Shown here: in pieces, positions 53,501 to 61,846 of the stretch
Layout of the letters: every line of letters begins with the position of its first letter
Numbering within the stretch: position 1 is the stretch's first letter
From: Dyadobacter sp. CY312
GTDB taxonomy: Bacteria; Bacteroidota; Bacteroidia; Cytophagales; Spirosomataceae
Reading direction: 5' to 3'
Length of the DNA stretch: 64,000 nucleotides
NCBI RefSeq assembly: GCF_021390535.1
Contig: NZ_JAJUXG010000017.1
Coordinates: 124,001 to 188,000, forward strand
Program-made: the position numbers and the translations under genes
The notes under the pieces: generated by a model
Told to the model about the DNA's origin: nothing
Database searches by the model: none
The model's input: only the letters and a program-made list of their open reading frames with translations

Positions 53501-55549
53501 GTAATGTCCTGTACAATAAAAGATGCTAACCCATCAGAATTGAAAGTGAGTATTGGTGATTTGGTATTGAAAAATAATACCGTGGATGCGAAAACCGGGG
53601 ATACACCACTTACCTTTCCACTAGCAGGGAAATGGAGTGTGGAGATCCGTAACTGGAAGCTGGACTATAAAAAAGGAGGTTTCTATTCAAAATCAGGTGT
53701 GATTAAAACGGGCAAAGCTGATATTCCGGTGAAGGAATTCAATCTCCGCAGCGACTTTTACAATTTGCAGGTAGAGCCGACGTCCACACTGGAACTGGCA
53801 GGCGTTGCTAAATTAAAAGTGGGAGGCAAAGCGTATTTTGGATATGACAAACAAACGGGTTCCGATATGAAAGGGCACTGGGCTGTGGTTGTTGTGCCGG
53901 ACGGTGATGCTCCCGCAGCTGTGCTTCCGGCCAAATCGGTACCCGGCCTTACGCAGGATCTGGAATTTGCCACCTTATCGCTTCTTGATAATGGAGAAGA
54001 TGTGGTTTCGTTTGGTACAGGAAGCAAGTCTTTCAGGTATTTCAATATCATAGATGTGCGCCCTACCACCATCGAAACCGGCTCAGACTATTTTGCTTTT
54101 GATGCCGGCATGTCTAATGCCATTCCGAATGCGCCACAGGACGTATCCATGCGTTTTATTTATTCTAAACCTGATGGTGGTTCAGTTAAACTAAAAACCA
54201 TTATTCCCGGAGGTTATAAACTGCAAACCAAAGGATACCTCAATTTTGAAGCAGGGCAGCACGTTGCCGCCGACAAAAGCCAGAGCACAGCTATTTTCTT
54301 TGGAGATGGTGTGATGGCGATTCGCGGGAGTGTGGAAGAGCCTGGTAAATTGCTTCTGGATAATGTTCTTCTTGTTCATAATAATACGGAAACGCATATC
54401 AGCCACGGACGTAACCTGGATTTGACTAATCCTGCAAATTTGTCTAATTGGAAAACCAGCCTTTCTGGCATTTCTGATCCTGCAAAAGATGCCGTTAACT
54501 ATGACGAAAGCGGCGACTTCAAAAGACTGAATGTATCGCTGGGTGGAAATTCCAGTCTGGGCAACGTGTACTGCCATCAAACAGTGACCAACAAGAAGTG
54601 GGATTTGTTGAAGTTCTCTGGTCGTCCTCAGGGTTTTTCCGAAATGCTGGGCGATGAGGAGAAAAACCGACTGTCTTTCACAGCTTACGGAGAAATAAAA
54701 GCGGAGGGGCAAAAAATTGAACTGGACGGAATTGATACTGGTATGGGCGGGTTGAGCCTGGTTTACGATCATGGAAAAAAACGATTAACAGGGTCTATTC
54801 AACTTTCCAATATTCCTATTCCACCAACCATGACCTTCATGAAAGGAATGGCGCAGGTGAGGCTGGACGGAAATGGCTTTTACCTGGTGGCAACCGGTGA
54901 GTTGCAAAATGTACCGCTTATTGTACCTGTTACTATGCGGGCCGGACTCATGCTCGGCGTATACACGAGTAACGACCTGGGTGATGCGAAGCAGGTGTTG
55001 TTTACCAATAGTCATCGCAAGGAGCTGCCCTGTACGTTTACTTCTGGTTTCAAAGGCGTGTATGCAGTAGGTGAGGTTCCGGTACCTATCATTGGTAGTT
55101 TTAAGCATGAACTCTCAGTGCCCGGTGTCGGAGGTTATAAGGTAGGTGTGGATGCCTATGTGGATGGTTATGTGTTCGGTAATTACGACAAAGGCACGTT
55201 TGGTGTTGGCGGTGGCATGGGTGTGGGTGTGCATGCGTATGCATACGGAAGCATTTTATCGCTGAGTGCGGGGGGAGAGGTACATGTAAACGGAGGAGTT
55301 GAAACAGCCCTGACCGTAAATCCAGGGGTAAAAAAAGTTTCGGTTTCTGTTGCTGCCAAGCTCAGTTCTGGATTTTCAGTTAGCCTGTCGGAAGGGATTA
55401 CCGGTGTAACAACCGGCGCAAATGCTGGCTTTTGTCTTGGTTTTGATGGTACTGCATCTTATACATTTGGTCAAAGTCCCGATGTTTCCATAACACCTAC
55501 ATGTAGTTTTGAAGAGTGTACGGGCGGATGTAAGGTTGACGGACAGTAA
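47573..55549 (+). CDS. Giant TANFOR-like surface protein, 2,658 aa
   Basis: An exported giant with a signal peptide (ending SFGAFGQ). Residues 35-170 match my recollection of the TANFOR domain (ITTNVLPPYSPYIQDYPGTG, RLIGKLEGDNGVV), followed by an FN3-like region (about 180-310). Carboxypeptidase-regulatory or Cna-B-like beta domains recur near 460, 840, 1260, 1570 and 1655 (for example VKGIVVMKSLAGIETPLEGA). A Thr/Ser/Lys/Ala-rich linker lies near 1406-1452. The C-terminus (about 2515-2640) is glycine-rich and barrel- or propeller-like, and the last 35 residues hold four cysteines but no T9SS tail. No catalytic site is seen. It overlaps the barrel gene by 17 bp and is probably a structural component of a cell-surface assembly. 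Confidence 0.82.
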   Translation: MEFHSKIYKISCVAGRSFFGALLLLWLMSFGAFGQENLIRITTNVLPPYSPYIQDYPGTGNRVQVFVSNLSGKDLSVRLIGKLEGDNGVVIRTSPNYRPLQPLQLRATDVNRLVTRSELEGLFDLNQIEVQGMNKNELYKGLPLPEGNYQLCVQAFDNATIRPLSAEFPMGCSGLIPVRIVEPPILISPFENEEVLTKIPQTQMFTWSAPVGIMPNQVEYTLRIVELPAADVNPNVFIDAVVLPRSGLEVKNLRTSSFLYGPSHPALQVGKKYAWRVQAHSTAVKLNLMNDGKSPVGVFTYGQQAPVGVEFDYISIVQPTEKKGAMVEVGSNNPLIISWKLDQEFEKILRKAYEAPAGKSLLEQFGELSYNVRISSKEKGEEPIVVMERQVRTDQLWLNKSELPDNMQIGKNYQVQVELKGVTEVKRKRTELVDEPFISNPQSFLLVAKDKGDEKDSLTIRGILAYRFPGETGAAHVLPNTKVVLMKVFPNKFRATVAYGQSDASGNYKIKVSKMSLHGMDSSGIVTRCIVDPINPFIQPIAEPGYYQNSHENTFQISSAEQGDYDVKDITWLASGYNLDVTARKSFKNWPGVPDVNLEGKHLVIYRKNGVSKENDKYRLPFEGMGAKAEKSAPKPFIASVNQGVQNMAVSGIAANSGQQKSEKTAVDGYAVSKNIGADLKPTNLSKADIGSTVANTAVIDNNKTGKTTFLGSTLSSGLEINTGKGLSTDMLNGAGLGNTKPPKLALEAEMRMEVESKGHQFISMATLEGKGDGYGAMFENLVYAIGSSDVYQIYCPDCGLKPEDADPVVFVQPKEKLTSTPARVEKYTYNLQTTEAPTMTFTGKLTYKFADDGIDGAQVKALGKTQVHLQVVYKNLDQKASSFTTDNYTQYDELASFHDGYSTTLDTKVTDADGSFSFTVKMTKAMLMGALPTTKPKGSGEFSVPATNLFRGIRVIVDNPYYTSPIETFGMSPDQQMKAQGSYDFGPVTAEVKSYTLVTQIKSDTTGISLVNVQKAGIRSDLSNINVSVLRATSAKIGVGPNRRPPSDEGSGVKEIIKIKDQSYTVISTVETKEDGIARFPRMVMANGQADAYFIATKSSVDGLNNYNLVAVKRITVSEGWGAVFSPEATQEEKDRSNGAKKTVKNGAKINCRNVYTLLYGDPKNTVKSVLKTYEEAEYMEKQKETYGNPWYSWKPELAGCQPADNYWLGEKLRDVKVNDMLLLNTPNNARAAAQFTDQYETFNSDIVQRYLAPGNPTVNARVVDQSNPTQGIKGARVELSYVKDGAPLGIPTVLTRYTGEDGWIAAPFKLSPGNKAKMRIQAEGYVYYDTLAQKASGKSEVYIGDVLLGQNSYYDRILMMPNTVITGRAVNVDELAGGSSFGNINTTFPESVSVTGGVSNTASPTTVSTVKIKENTSSKTTTGKVAGKTATTKIATSKATTATLGSQKQTGQVAAVDKNVGSEQLKNIAGQSQTIKNMLDSDPSLEAYVQVDDGNMVKTNADDGTWKFTLDAPSTGKNLKVFPVNIRYFEEARKINTQLPKPVLGKDGRYSIVAGDIPIFERDHRITFKILDEISGKEISGAYVRLFAKKGTDFEFGPSKVDGLVETRFKNVSVDNLYVEVVSPGYVTRTVSIKNEESKKPVLETIRLEPARTVKGIVVMKSLAGIETPLEGAEVFVAAGENAGVKYSTVSGKDGLFALDVSRTLDGNSVVIETIFDKTTSANQSVNANATYVGSNAGQPIPQGKGQILKMTVTTFDKFRIASIWGFPVTIEKLDPKTMKVTGEVDLTDGGLGPFAMMNKKVKVRFEDVVFKADPQNASEGIPANETVELNTGILDNLLYHTSPNVDINKVKYNVKVSSPDGQYGKLKIVRTAGTAMGKIMAQAQVIDNSFNFSESLLSYEKGQFFLYDPEVKALLSSNPVVTAFDAAKTNIKWTNFGISQSNGTPMKLKLLGFNAVSKLEGSRLTGDEIHLNPVMSCTIKDANPSELKVSIGDLVLKNNTVDAKTGDTPLTFPLAGKWSVEIRNWKLDYKKGGFYSKSGVIKTGKADIPVKEFNLRSDFYNLQVEPTSTLELAGVAKLKVGGKAYFGYDKQTGSDMKGHWAVVVVPDGDAPAAVLPAKSVPGLTQDLEFATLSLLDNGEDVVSFGTGSKSFRYFNIIDVRPTTIETGSDYFAFDAGMSNAIPNAPQDVSMRFIYSKPDGGSVKLKTIIPGGYKLQTKGYLNFEAGQHVAADKSQSTAIFFGDGVMAIRGSVEEPGKLLLDNVLLVHNNTETHISHGRNLDLTNPANLSNWKTSLSGISDPAKDAVNYDESGDFKRLNVSLGGNSSLGNVYCHQTVTNKKWDLLKFSGRPQGFSEMLGDEEKNRLSFTAYGEIKAEGQKIELDGIDTGMGGLSLVYDHGKKRLTGSIQLSNIPIPPTMTFMKGMAQVRLDGNGFYLVATGELQNVPLIVPVTMRAGLMLGVYTSNDLGDAKQVLFTNSHRKELPCTFTSGFKGVYAVGEVPVPIIGSFKHELSVPGVGGYKVGVDAYVDGYVFGNYDKGTFGVGGGMGVGVHAYAYGSILSLSAGGEVHVNGGVETALTVNPGVKKVSVSVAAKLSSGFSVSLSEGITGVTTGANAGFCLGFDGTASYTFGQSPDVSITPTCSFEECTGGCKVDGQ

Positions 55550-55623
55550 GTGTTTTAAGCCAAATAATAACCGAAATATAGACTTAGAAAAGATACAGAT
55601 TTTAATTCTTGAATTTTATACCG

Positions 55624-57621
55624 ATGAGACCATTACTGTTTCAAATATTTGCTCTAATCCTCTTTTTATCAGTTTCTGTAAGGGCACAAAAGCCACAGGC
55701 TGCCGGAGGACCATACGGTGTTTTTATTCAACTGGACAAGCTGCTGCACGGACCACAATATGTAGTGGAGCGACTGGAAGTGGGTCGGGTTAGCAACAGA
55801 CCGGACTGGCAGCCTGTGTGCACCACGGATAAAGGGCCAATGAGTGCGAGTGATCTTATCTCCCGCCTTACTTTGCTGAAAAGAAAAAATCCGCTTTACG
55901 AGATCCCGAATGACTCACTCGCAACACTGGTATATGCGCAGTACCGCAATGCGGCGCACACCGATTCCTTAGGTACTTACGGTACACACCCACAATATCT
56001 GGAAGCTTTTGGTTTGGGATTTCTGGACACAGAAGTATTGCAGGGACGCCGGTACGATTACAGAGTCCGCGCTCTTGGAGCGAAAGAAGGAGTATATCAC
56101 AATCCAGGTACGGTTTCTGTTCCCGGGTCGGCCCTGGGTACAACCGCAACCCTGCTTCACCACAGTGCTGATGGGAGTGTGATCAATATCAAATATTTAC
56201 TCAAAAAACCCAATCCTTACATTGCTGGTGCACGTGTACTCAGGTCTACATTTGGACAAACAGAATTTGCCGAATGTGGTGCTGAGTGGGGTTTCCGTAA
56301 AGGTGTAAAAGATTCACTTTTTCTGGTAGTGATGGATGTTAACGTTCGCAGAAAAATGCTGTACTCTTATGTGGTTGTGCTGAAAGATTTTCTCGGAAAT
56401 GAAAGTGCCTCTTCCGATACATTGAGTATTGCAAATCTCCGACCTCAGGAAAACATTCCGGTAATTGAAAGTATACAAACCGTTTCCCAGGAAGAAGAAG
56501 GCGCAATTGCGGTATCCTGGAAATTATCGGATGTTAAAGATCTTAGAGCCGTTGAAATATGGAGAAGTGGGGACTACGATTTTGGATACAGAAAAATAGG
56601 ACTTGCAGTAGCCACTGACACCGTTTATTACGACAATTCGGTTGAGCCAGTTCAGGGATATTATTATCAGATCAGGCTGAACGGGACCTACTATACCTCC
56701 ATCGAATCTGTAAAAGTTGCGGGTATGCTAAAAGCCAACAGACCTGCGGTGGTAGCTCCTTCCCATTTTCAACTTACTGAAACCAAAGATTCCCTGTATT
56801 TCAGATGGCAGCCGGCGGATTTTGATACGCATGGCTATTACATCTATTTTGCTCAGGGACAAACTGATTCACTCAAAAGGTACTCGGATATTATCCCAGC
56901 CAAATCCGAATTGAAATACCAGATCCCGGTAAAGAGACTGGCAACGGGCGTAGGATATCGCTGGGCGGTTGTGGCTGTTAATACAAGCTACAACATGGGA
57001 CCAATGAGTGAGGAATTGTATTCGGAAGTCCGTTACCCTGACCGGCTCGCTACACCACTCAATCCGGAGATGATTTACAAGGATGGTCATGCGCTGCTGG
57101 TTTGGGAAAACATGAAACCTATTGATCCATACATTACCGGTTACATCATTGAAAGAAAGGCAGAAGGAGCAAAGGTTTTCTCTGAAATTTATAAGCAAAC
57201 ATTCGAAGATCATGCACGCAACAACTACGAAGATTCAACTGTAAAAAGAGGGGTACGTTACAGTTACCGGTTACGGTCTTTTGATTTGAAAGAAAAACTG
57301 AGCGGTTACAGCACGGAGTTTGAATATTACGCTGCATTAAATGCAGTATTACCAGTAAGAGGATTAAATGTTGCGAGTACAGGCAAAGGAGTAATGGTAA
57401 GCTGGGATGCGCCGCTTCAAAAACCTGATAAGTTTTTGGTATATCGCTACACAGAGAAAACGGAAAAACCGCGCCTTATTCGGTCGTTGCTGGGAAGTCA
57501 GAATAACTTTATTGACATCGAAGCGGCACGGGGTGTGGGCTATTATTATAGTGTAGTGGTAGTTGAAACTGACAAACGTGAGAGTACGCCTACCGATCCG
57601 GTAAAAGTGGATTGGAAATAA
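55624..57621 (+). CDS. Exported fibronectin type III-repeat protein
   Basis: A 665-residue exported protein with signal peptide MRPLLFQIFALILFLSVSVR followed by AQ. The first 240 residues include RVSNRPDWQPVCTTDKGPMS and RGR-type turns of unknown fold. The rest holds four to five FN3-like domains, each recognisable by a strand such as SWKLSDVKDLRAVEIWRSG, FRWQPADFDTHGYYIYF or VLVWENMKPI-like LLVWENMKPIDPYITGYI. It ends directly after the last FN3 domain (DPVKVDWK) without a T9SS tail. I chose the ATG at 55624; a TTG at 55609 is in frame. It lies 74 bp after the giant gene and 27 bp before the next one. Confidence 0.82.
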   Translation: MRPLLFQIFALILFLSVSVRAQKPQAAGGPYGVFIQLDKLLHGPQYVVERLEVGRVSNRPDWQPVCTTDKGPMSASDLISRLTLLKRKNPLYEIPNDSLATLVYAQYRNAAHTDSLGTYGTHPQYLEAFGLGFLDTEVLQGRRYDYRVRALGAKEGVYHNPGTVSVPGSALGTTATLLHHSADGSVINIKYLLKKPNPYIAGARVLRSTFGQTEFAECGAEWGFRKGVKDSLFLVVMDVNVRRKMLYSYVVVLKDFLGNESASSDTLSIANLRPQENIPVIESIQTVSQEEEGAIAVSWKLSDVKDLRAVEIWRSGDYDFGYRKIGLAVATDTVYYDNSVEPVQGYYYQIRLNGTYYTSIESVKVAGMLKANRPAVVAPSHFQLTETKDSLYFRWQPADFDTHGYYIYFAQGQTDSLKRYSDIIPAKSELKYQIPVKRLATGVGYRWAVVAVNTSYNMGPMSEELYSEVRYPDRLATPLNPEMIYKDGHALLVWENMKPIDPYITGYIIERKAEGAKVFSEIYKQTFEDHARNNYEDSTVKRGVRYSYRLRSFDLKEKLSGYSTEFEYYAALNAVLPVRGLNVASTGKGVMVSWDAPLQKPDKFLVYRYTEKTEKPRLIRSLLGSQNNFIDIEAARGVGYYYSVVVVETDKRESTPTDPVKVDWK

Positions 57622-57648
57622 AATTGTAGACCATCTATTCGTAGAAAA

Positions 57649-60600
57649 ATGAAAAAGCGACTCCTTCTTAATATTTTACTGCCACTGGTAATTGGTCTGG
57701 CGCACGTTCTTATGAACACCCACGTTGCTAGCGCCCAAACACTCTCTGCCACTGTTATTTCCTATCGGCAAGTTAATCTGTCGTGGCAGAAGTTTGTCCA
57801 CGAAGGAAATTCGGTTCAGGTGGAATATAAATGGGTGGGAATACACAGCAATTTCAATGCGCTCGCTACAGTTACAGAGACAGCCTCCGGAACACAGTCT
57901 TATCAGGACAAGGCAGCCGGAAGCGGAATCCAGATTGCATATCGGTTGCGGTACACCTATTATGAACCGGGAATGATCGCTGTAATTACCCGCTATTCTC
58001 CTGAGGCAGTAGTTACAACACCTGCTGCACCACCTCACGATCCATTGAACCTTGTTTTTGTCGACAGCACCGCTACACAAATGTCGCTAAGGTGGAATGC
58101 GAATCAGGGAAAGGATGGAGGAGCAGCATATGTAATCGAGCGCTCCACGGATGGACGTAATTTTTCGCAGGTTCATGAAACGGCTTTTCTGGAGACGTCT
58201 CTTCCATCTTACACAGATACTGGGCTAAATCCTGGGACAAAATACTGTTACCGTGTTAAGGCAAGAGGGCGTGGAGGTGATTCTGGCTACTCCAATACGG
58301 TTTGTGGTAGCACCAAACAGGGAGCTCCTAATTCACCCTCCGCCCTCATAGCCAAAGCTAACCTGGTTTTTCAAATACAACTGAATTGGATTGACCGCTC
58401 TAATAATGAAACCGGTTTTGAAATTGAACGAAGTGCGGACAACAATACTTTTACAAAAATAGCAACTACGGGAGCGAACGTAACGCAGTATATTGATGGT
58501 CCGCTCACACCAGGAACGCGCTACTATTACCGCATCAGGGCAATAAACAGTGTAGGTGCTTCCGGTTATACCGAGGTCGCAAACGATGTTACAGCGCAAA
58601 GTCCACCTGCTACACCAGCAGGTTTGAGTGCAAGCACGGCGAGTTCCAGTCAGATCAATCTTACATGGAGAGACGTTTCCGACAATGAATCTGGTTTTGA
58701 ACTGGAACGATCTACCGATGGAACCAACTTCTCAAAAGTGGCTGATATTGGAGCAAATACTACAAGTCATGAAAATGGAGGGCTTAATCCGCTTACCAAA
58801 TACTGGTATCGGATTCGGGCAAAAAATTCGGGCGGATATTCCGGCTATTCCAATGTAACGGAAGCAACCACACATGATAATACACCAAATACACCTCAAA
58901 ACCTGAATGCCACGCCAATTTCCAATACGCAGATCAACCTAAGCTGGGGTGACAATTCCGGAAATGAAACGGGCTTTGAACTGGAGCGCTCCACGGATGG
59001 AAGCAACTTTGCAAAGCTGACTGATTTGCCAGCCAATGCCACCACCTATCAAAATACAGGTCTATCAACGTTGACCAAATACTGGTACCGTATCCGCGCC
59101 AAAAATGCCGTAGGAAACTCTGGTTATTCGAATGTTGCCGAAGCCACCACTTTTGATGTACCACCAGTTGCACCTACTTCCTTAACGGCTACCACCATTT
59201 CGGCAAGCCAGATTGATTTGGCTTGGAAAGACAATTCCGGAAATGAATCCGGCTTCGATATTGAACGATCAACCGACGGAACCAACTTCGCGAAAGTGGG
59301 GGAGACAGGAGCTAATGCGACGAGTTTTAGTAGCAACGATCTAGCACCTGCTACAAAATACTGGTATCGGGTTCGTTCAAAAAACTCTCAGGGTGGATCA
59401 ACCTACACCAATGTGGCTGATGCTACCACGCGCGATGTAGCACCAAATACACCTCAAAACCTTTCCGCAACACCCGTTTCAAACACCCAGATTCGTGTGA
59501 GCTGGAATGACAATTCTGGAAATGAGTCTGGTTTTGAATTGGAACGTTCCGGCGATGGTACTGCTTTTGCAAAAATCGCTGATTTGCCTGCAAACACCAC
59601 TTCTTATGAAAATACAGGATTAACTACGTTGACCAAATACTGGTATCGTATTCGTGCCAAAAATGCGATTGGTAACTCAGGCTATTCCAATGTTGCCGAA
59701 ACCACCACATTTGATGTGCCGCCGGTTGCACCTACTTCATTAACTGCTACCACCATTTCGGCCAGCCAGATTGATTTGGCTTGGAAAGATAATTCCGGGA
59801 ATGAATCCGGCTTCGATATTGAACGCTCAACCGACGGCACCAACTTTGCAAAAGTGGGGGAGACAGGAGCTAATGCGACGAGTTTTAGCAGCAACGATCT
59901 AGCACCTGCTACGAAATACTGGTATCGGGTTCGTTCTAAAAACTCTCAGGGTGGATCAACCTACACCAATGTGGCTGATGCTACCACGCGCGATGTAGCA
60001 CCAAATACACCTCAGAATCTTTCCGCAGCACCCGTTTCAAACACCCAGATTCGTGTGAGCTGGAACGACAATTCCGGAAATGAGTCGGGTTTTGAACTGG
60101 AACGTTCGGGCGATGGCATCACCTTTATGAAGATTACTGATCTTCCCGCAAACACAACTTCTTATGAAAATACAGGATTAACTACGCTTACCAAATACTG
60201 GTACCGAATTCGTGCCAAAAACGCGATTGGTAACTCTGGTTATTCCAATGTTGCTGAAACCACCACTTACGATGTGCCCCCCACGGCTCCGGAAGGGCTC
60301 ACAGCAACGACTGTTTCCAGTAGTCAGATTAACCTGGCTTGGAAGGATATGTCTGCGAATGAAACAGGCTTCCAGCTGGAACGGTCAACCGACGGAACCA
60401 ACTTTACCAAAATTGCTGATCTGGCATCAAATACAATCTCTTATCAAAACACCGGGCTATCTCCGGCAACCAAATACTGGTATCGGGTGCGGGCTGTTAA
60501 TACGGCGAATCCGTCGGTGTTTTCTAACGTAGCCAATGCAACTACCATTGATGTCCTTCCTTTGGCTCCGGAAAATCTTGCAGCAACGGTGATTAATTAT

Positions 60601-61368
60601 GGTCAGATTGATCTGGCGTGGGCAGATAAGTCACGCAATGAAGCAGGATTTCAGCTTGAACGGTCTGCTGACGGAACCAACTTTGCGAAAATCGCTGATG
60701 TGGCTGCTAATGCAGTTTCTTACCAAGACAAAACAGCCGCTTCCCTTACCAAGTATTATTACAGAGTCAGGGCGATTAATCCGATTGGCCCATCTGCTTA
60801 CAGCAATATTGCCAGCGCCACCACACCGCAGGCACCTATTCCGGATAAACCACAAAACCTGACGGCAACACCTGTTGACTTTGATCTGATTCAACTGAAA
60901 TGGTCGGTGTTATCCAGAAACGCGACCAGTGTTGTTATTGAACGTTCCGATAAAGCCGATCAGGGTTTTGTGCAGATTGGAAACCAGGCTGCCGCAATCA
61001 TCGAGTTTGGCGATCGTGAAATATTGCCGATCAACGATTATTACTACCGGATTAAAGCGGTAAATGTGGCGGGAAGTTCGGTATACAGCGATGTAGTGAA
61101 AGTAGATGCATCGGCAATTATCACAGGCGTCGAACCATCAGCTTCTAGTGGCGATTTGATTTATGTATACAACAGGGTTCTGTATGTAAAACGTTATTCA
61201 CCTGTAAAAGCAACACTGCGCATGTTCAGTTCCAATGGAACCCGGTTGATGCAATATCAGGTCAGTCAGGATTTTAAAACAGAATTGCAAAATCTGTCAT
61301 CAGGAGTCTATATCGTTGTTGTAGAGTCGGATAGGGAAATTGTAACACAAAAAGTTCTAGTCAATTAA
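57649..61368 (+). CDS. Secreted protein of about twelve FN3 domains with T9SS sorting tail
   Basis: A 1,239-residue secreted protein. A signal peptide (VLMNTHVASAQ) precedes about twelve FN3 domains of roughly 93 residues, each with a W in the B strand (QIDLAWKDNSGNESGFDIER) and KYWYR in the F strand. Two adjacent domains are duplicated nearly exactly: residues about 505-690 recur about 186 residues later, and the DNA copies start near 59163 and 59721. The last 80 residues (YVKRYSPVKATLRMFSSNGT, LQNLSSGVYIVVVESDREI) form a T9SS type A sorting domain, so the protein is exported and attached to the surface. FN3 arrays act as extended adhesive or spacer rods. It is the fourth gene of the surface operon. 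Confidence 0.9.
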   Translation: MKKRLLLNILLPLVIGLAHVLMNTHVASAQTLSATVISYRQVNLSWQKFVHEGNSVQVEYKWVGIHSNFNALATVTETASGTQSYQDKAAGSGIQIAYRLRYTYYEPGMIAVITRYSPEAVVTTPAAPPHDPLNLVFVDSTATQMSLRWNANQGKDGGAAYVIERSTDGRNFSQVHETAFLETSLPSYTDTGLNPGTKYCYRVKARGRGGDSGYSNTVCGSTKQGAPNSPSALIAKANLVFQIQLNWIDRSNNETGFEIERSADNNTFTKIATTGANVTQYIDGPLTPGTRYYYRIRAINSVGASGYTEVANDVTAQSPPATPAGLSASTASSSQINLTWRDVSDNESGFELERSTDGTNFSKVADIGANTTSHENGGLNPLTKYWYRIRAKNSGGYSGYSNVTEATTHDNTPNTPQNLNATPISNTQINLSWGDNSGNETGFELERSTDGSNFAKLTDLPANATTYQNTGLSTLTKYWYRIRAKNAVGNSGYSNVAEATTFDVPPVAPTSLTATTISASQIDLAWKDNSGNESGFDIERSTDGTNFAKVGETGANATSFSSNDLAPATKYWYRVRSKNSQGGSTYTNVADATTRDVAPNTPQNLSATPVSNTQIRVSWNDNSGNESGFELERSGDGTAFAKIADLPANTTSYENTGLTTLTKYWYRIRAKNAIGNSGYSNVAETTTFDVPPVAPTSLTATTISASQIDLAWKDNSGNESGFDIERSTDGTNFAKVGETGANATSFSSNDLAPATKYWYRVRSKNSQGGSTYTNVADATTRDVAPNTPQNLSAAPVSNTQIRVSWNDNSGNESGFELERSGDGITFMKITDLPANTTSYENTGLTTLTKYWYRIRAKNAIGNSGYSNVAETTTYDVPPTAPEGLTATTVSSSQINLAWKDMSANETGFQLERSTDGTNFTKIADLASNTISYQNTGLSPATKYWYRVRAVNTANPSVFSNVANATTIDVLPLAPENLAATVINYGQIDLAWADKSRNEAGFQLERSADGTNFAKIADVAANAVSYQDKTAASLTKYYYRVRAINPIGPSAYSNIASATTPQAPIPDKPQNLTATPVDFDLIQLKWSVLSRNATSVVIERSDKADQGFVQIGNQAAAIIEFGDREILPINDYYYRIKAVNVAGSSVYSDVVKVDASAIITGVEPSASSGDLIYVYNRVLYVKRYSPVKATLRMFSSNGTRLMQYQVSQDFKTELQNLSSGVYIVVVESDREIVTQKVLVN
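59149..60271 (+). repeat. 558-bp in-gene duplication (two FN3 domains)
   Basis: The segment starting near 59149 recurs from about 59707 with an exact 558-bp offset. Most differences are at third codon positions, so the encoded 186 residues (two FN3 domains) are almost unchanged. This indicates a recent tandem duplication inside the gene at 57649-61368. Confidence 0.85.
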
Positions 61369-61381
61369 CATACACCTGATC

Positions 61382-61819
61382 ATGAAAAATATCATTCTTA
61401 TTCTCCTTGTCCTGACATATGCATTATCAGGTTGTCAGCCAAAAGCACCGGAACCGGCTCCGATCGGACGGATTTGGAAAGCGATTTCAGTAAAACAAAA
61501 TGGCGGACTTGTTTATACAGAAGGAGGAACGTCCAATGTAAAACCAAGTTACGCCCAATTCAGGTTAGACCTCACTTCCAAAGATCAGGTAACCTTCGTA
61601 GATATTGACGGAAGGAAAATCGTTGGAACCTGGTCATTGTCTCCAGATAACAATCGCCTGATTCTGGAAAATCTCACGCCACCGCCAAGTGAGTCAACCG
61701 GCAATATTGAGTTTTATATCACCACACCTGCAACGGAAAGCAGACTGGAATTGAAAAGAACCACGGAAAGCAGAAAAACCGGAAATTCTGTGAATGAATA
61801 TGTGTTGGTTCCGGAATAA
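61382..61819 (+). CDS. Small outer-membrane-type lipoprotein
   Basis: A 145-residue lipoprotein: the signal helix NIILILLVLTYALSGC ends in a clear lipobox, with the lipidated cysteine followed by QPKAPEPAPIG. The mature part (RIWKAISVKQNGGLVYTEGG, DIDGRKIVGTWSLSPDNNRL) is beta-rich and lipocalin-like, with a strand layout similar to small META/lipocalin lipoproteins. It starts 13 bp after the FN3 gene, so it is the last gene of the surface operon, and it is convergent with the phospholipase gene only 27 bp away. Confidence 0.82.
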   Translation: MKNIILILLVLTYALSGCQPKAPEPAPIGRIWKAISVKQNGGLVYTEGGTSNVKPSYAQFRLDLTSKDQVTFVDIDGRKIVGTWSLSPDNNRLILENLTPPPSESTGNIEFYITTPATESRLELKRTTESRKTGNSVNEYVLVPE

Positions 61820-61846
61820 ACCTGTTAAATGCTGCGCGAAGCAGTT

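Noticed and set aside
53758..55108. Several 100-190 aa minus-strand ORFs opposite the giant gene
   Set aside because: Antisense shadows of a continuous 2,658-codon frame; none has a recognisable domain.
57676..58080. 134-aa minus-strand ORF opposite the FN3 gene
   Set aside because: It is a shadow of a strongly supported plus-strand gene with a signal peptide and FN3 domains.
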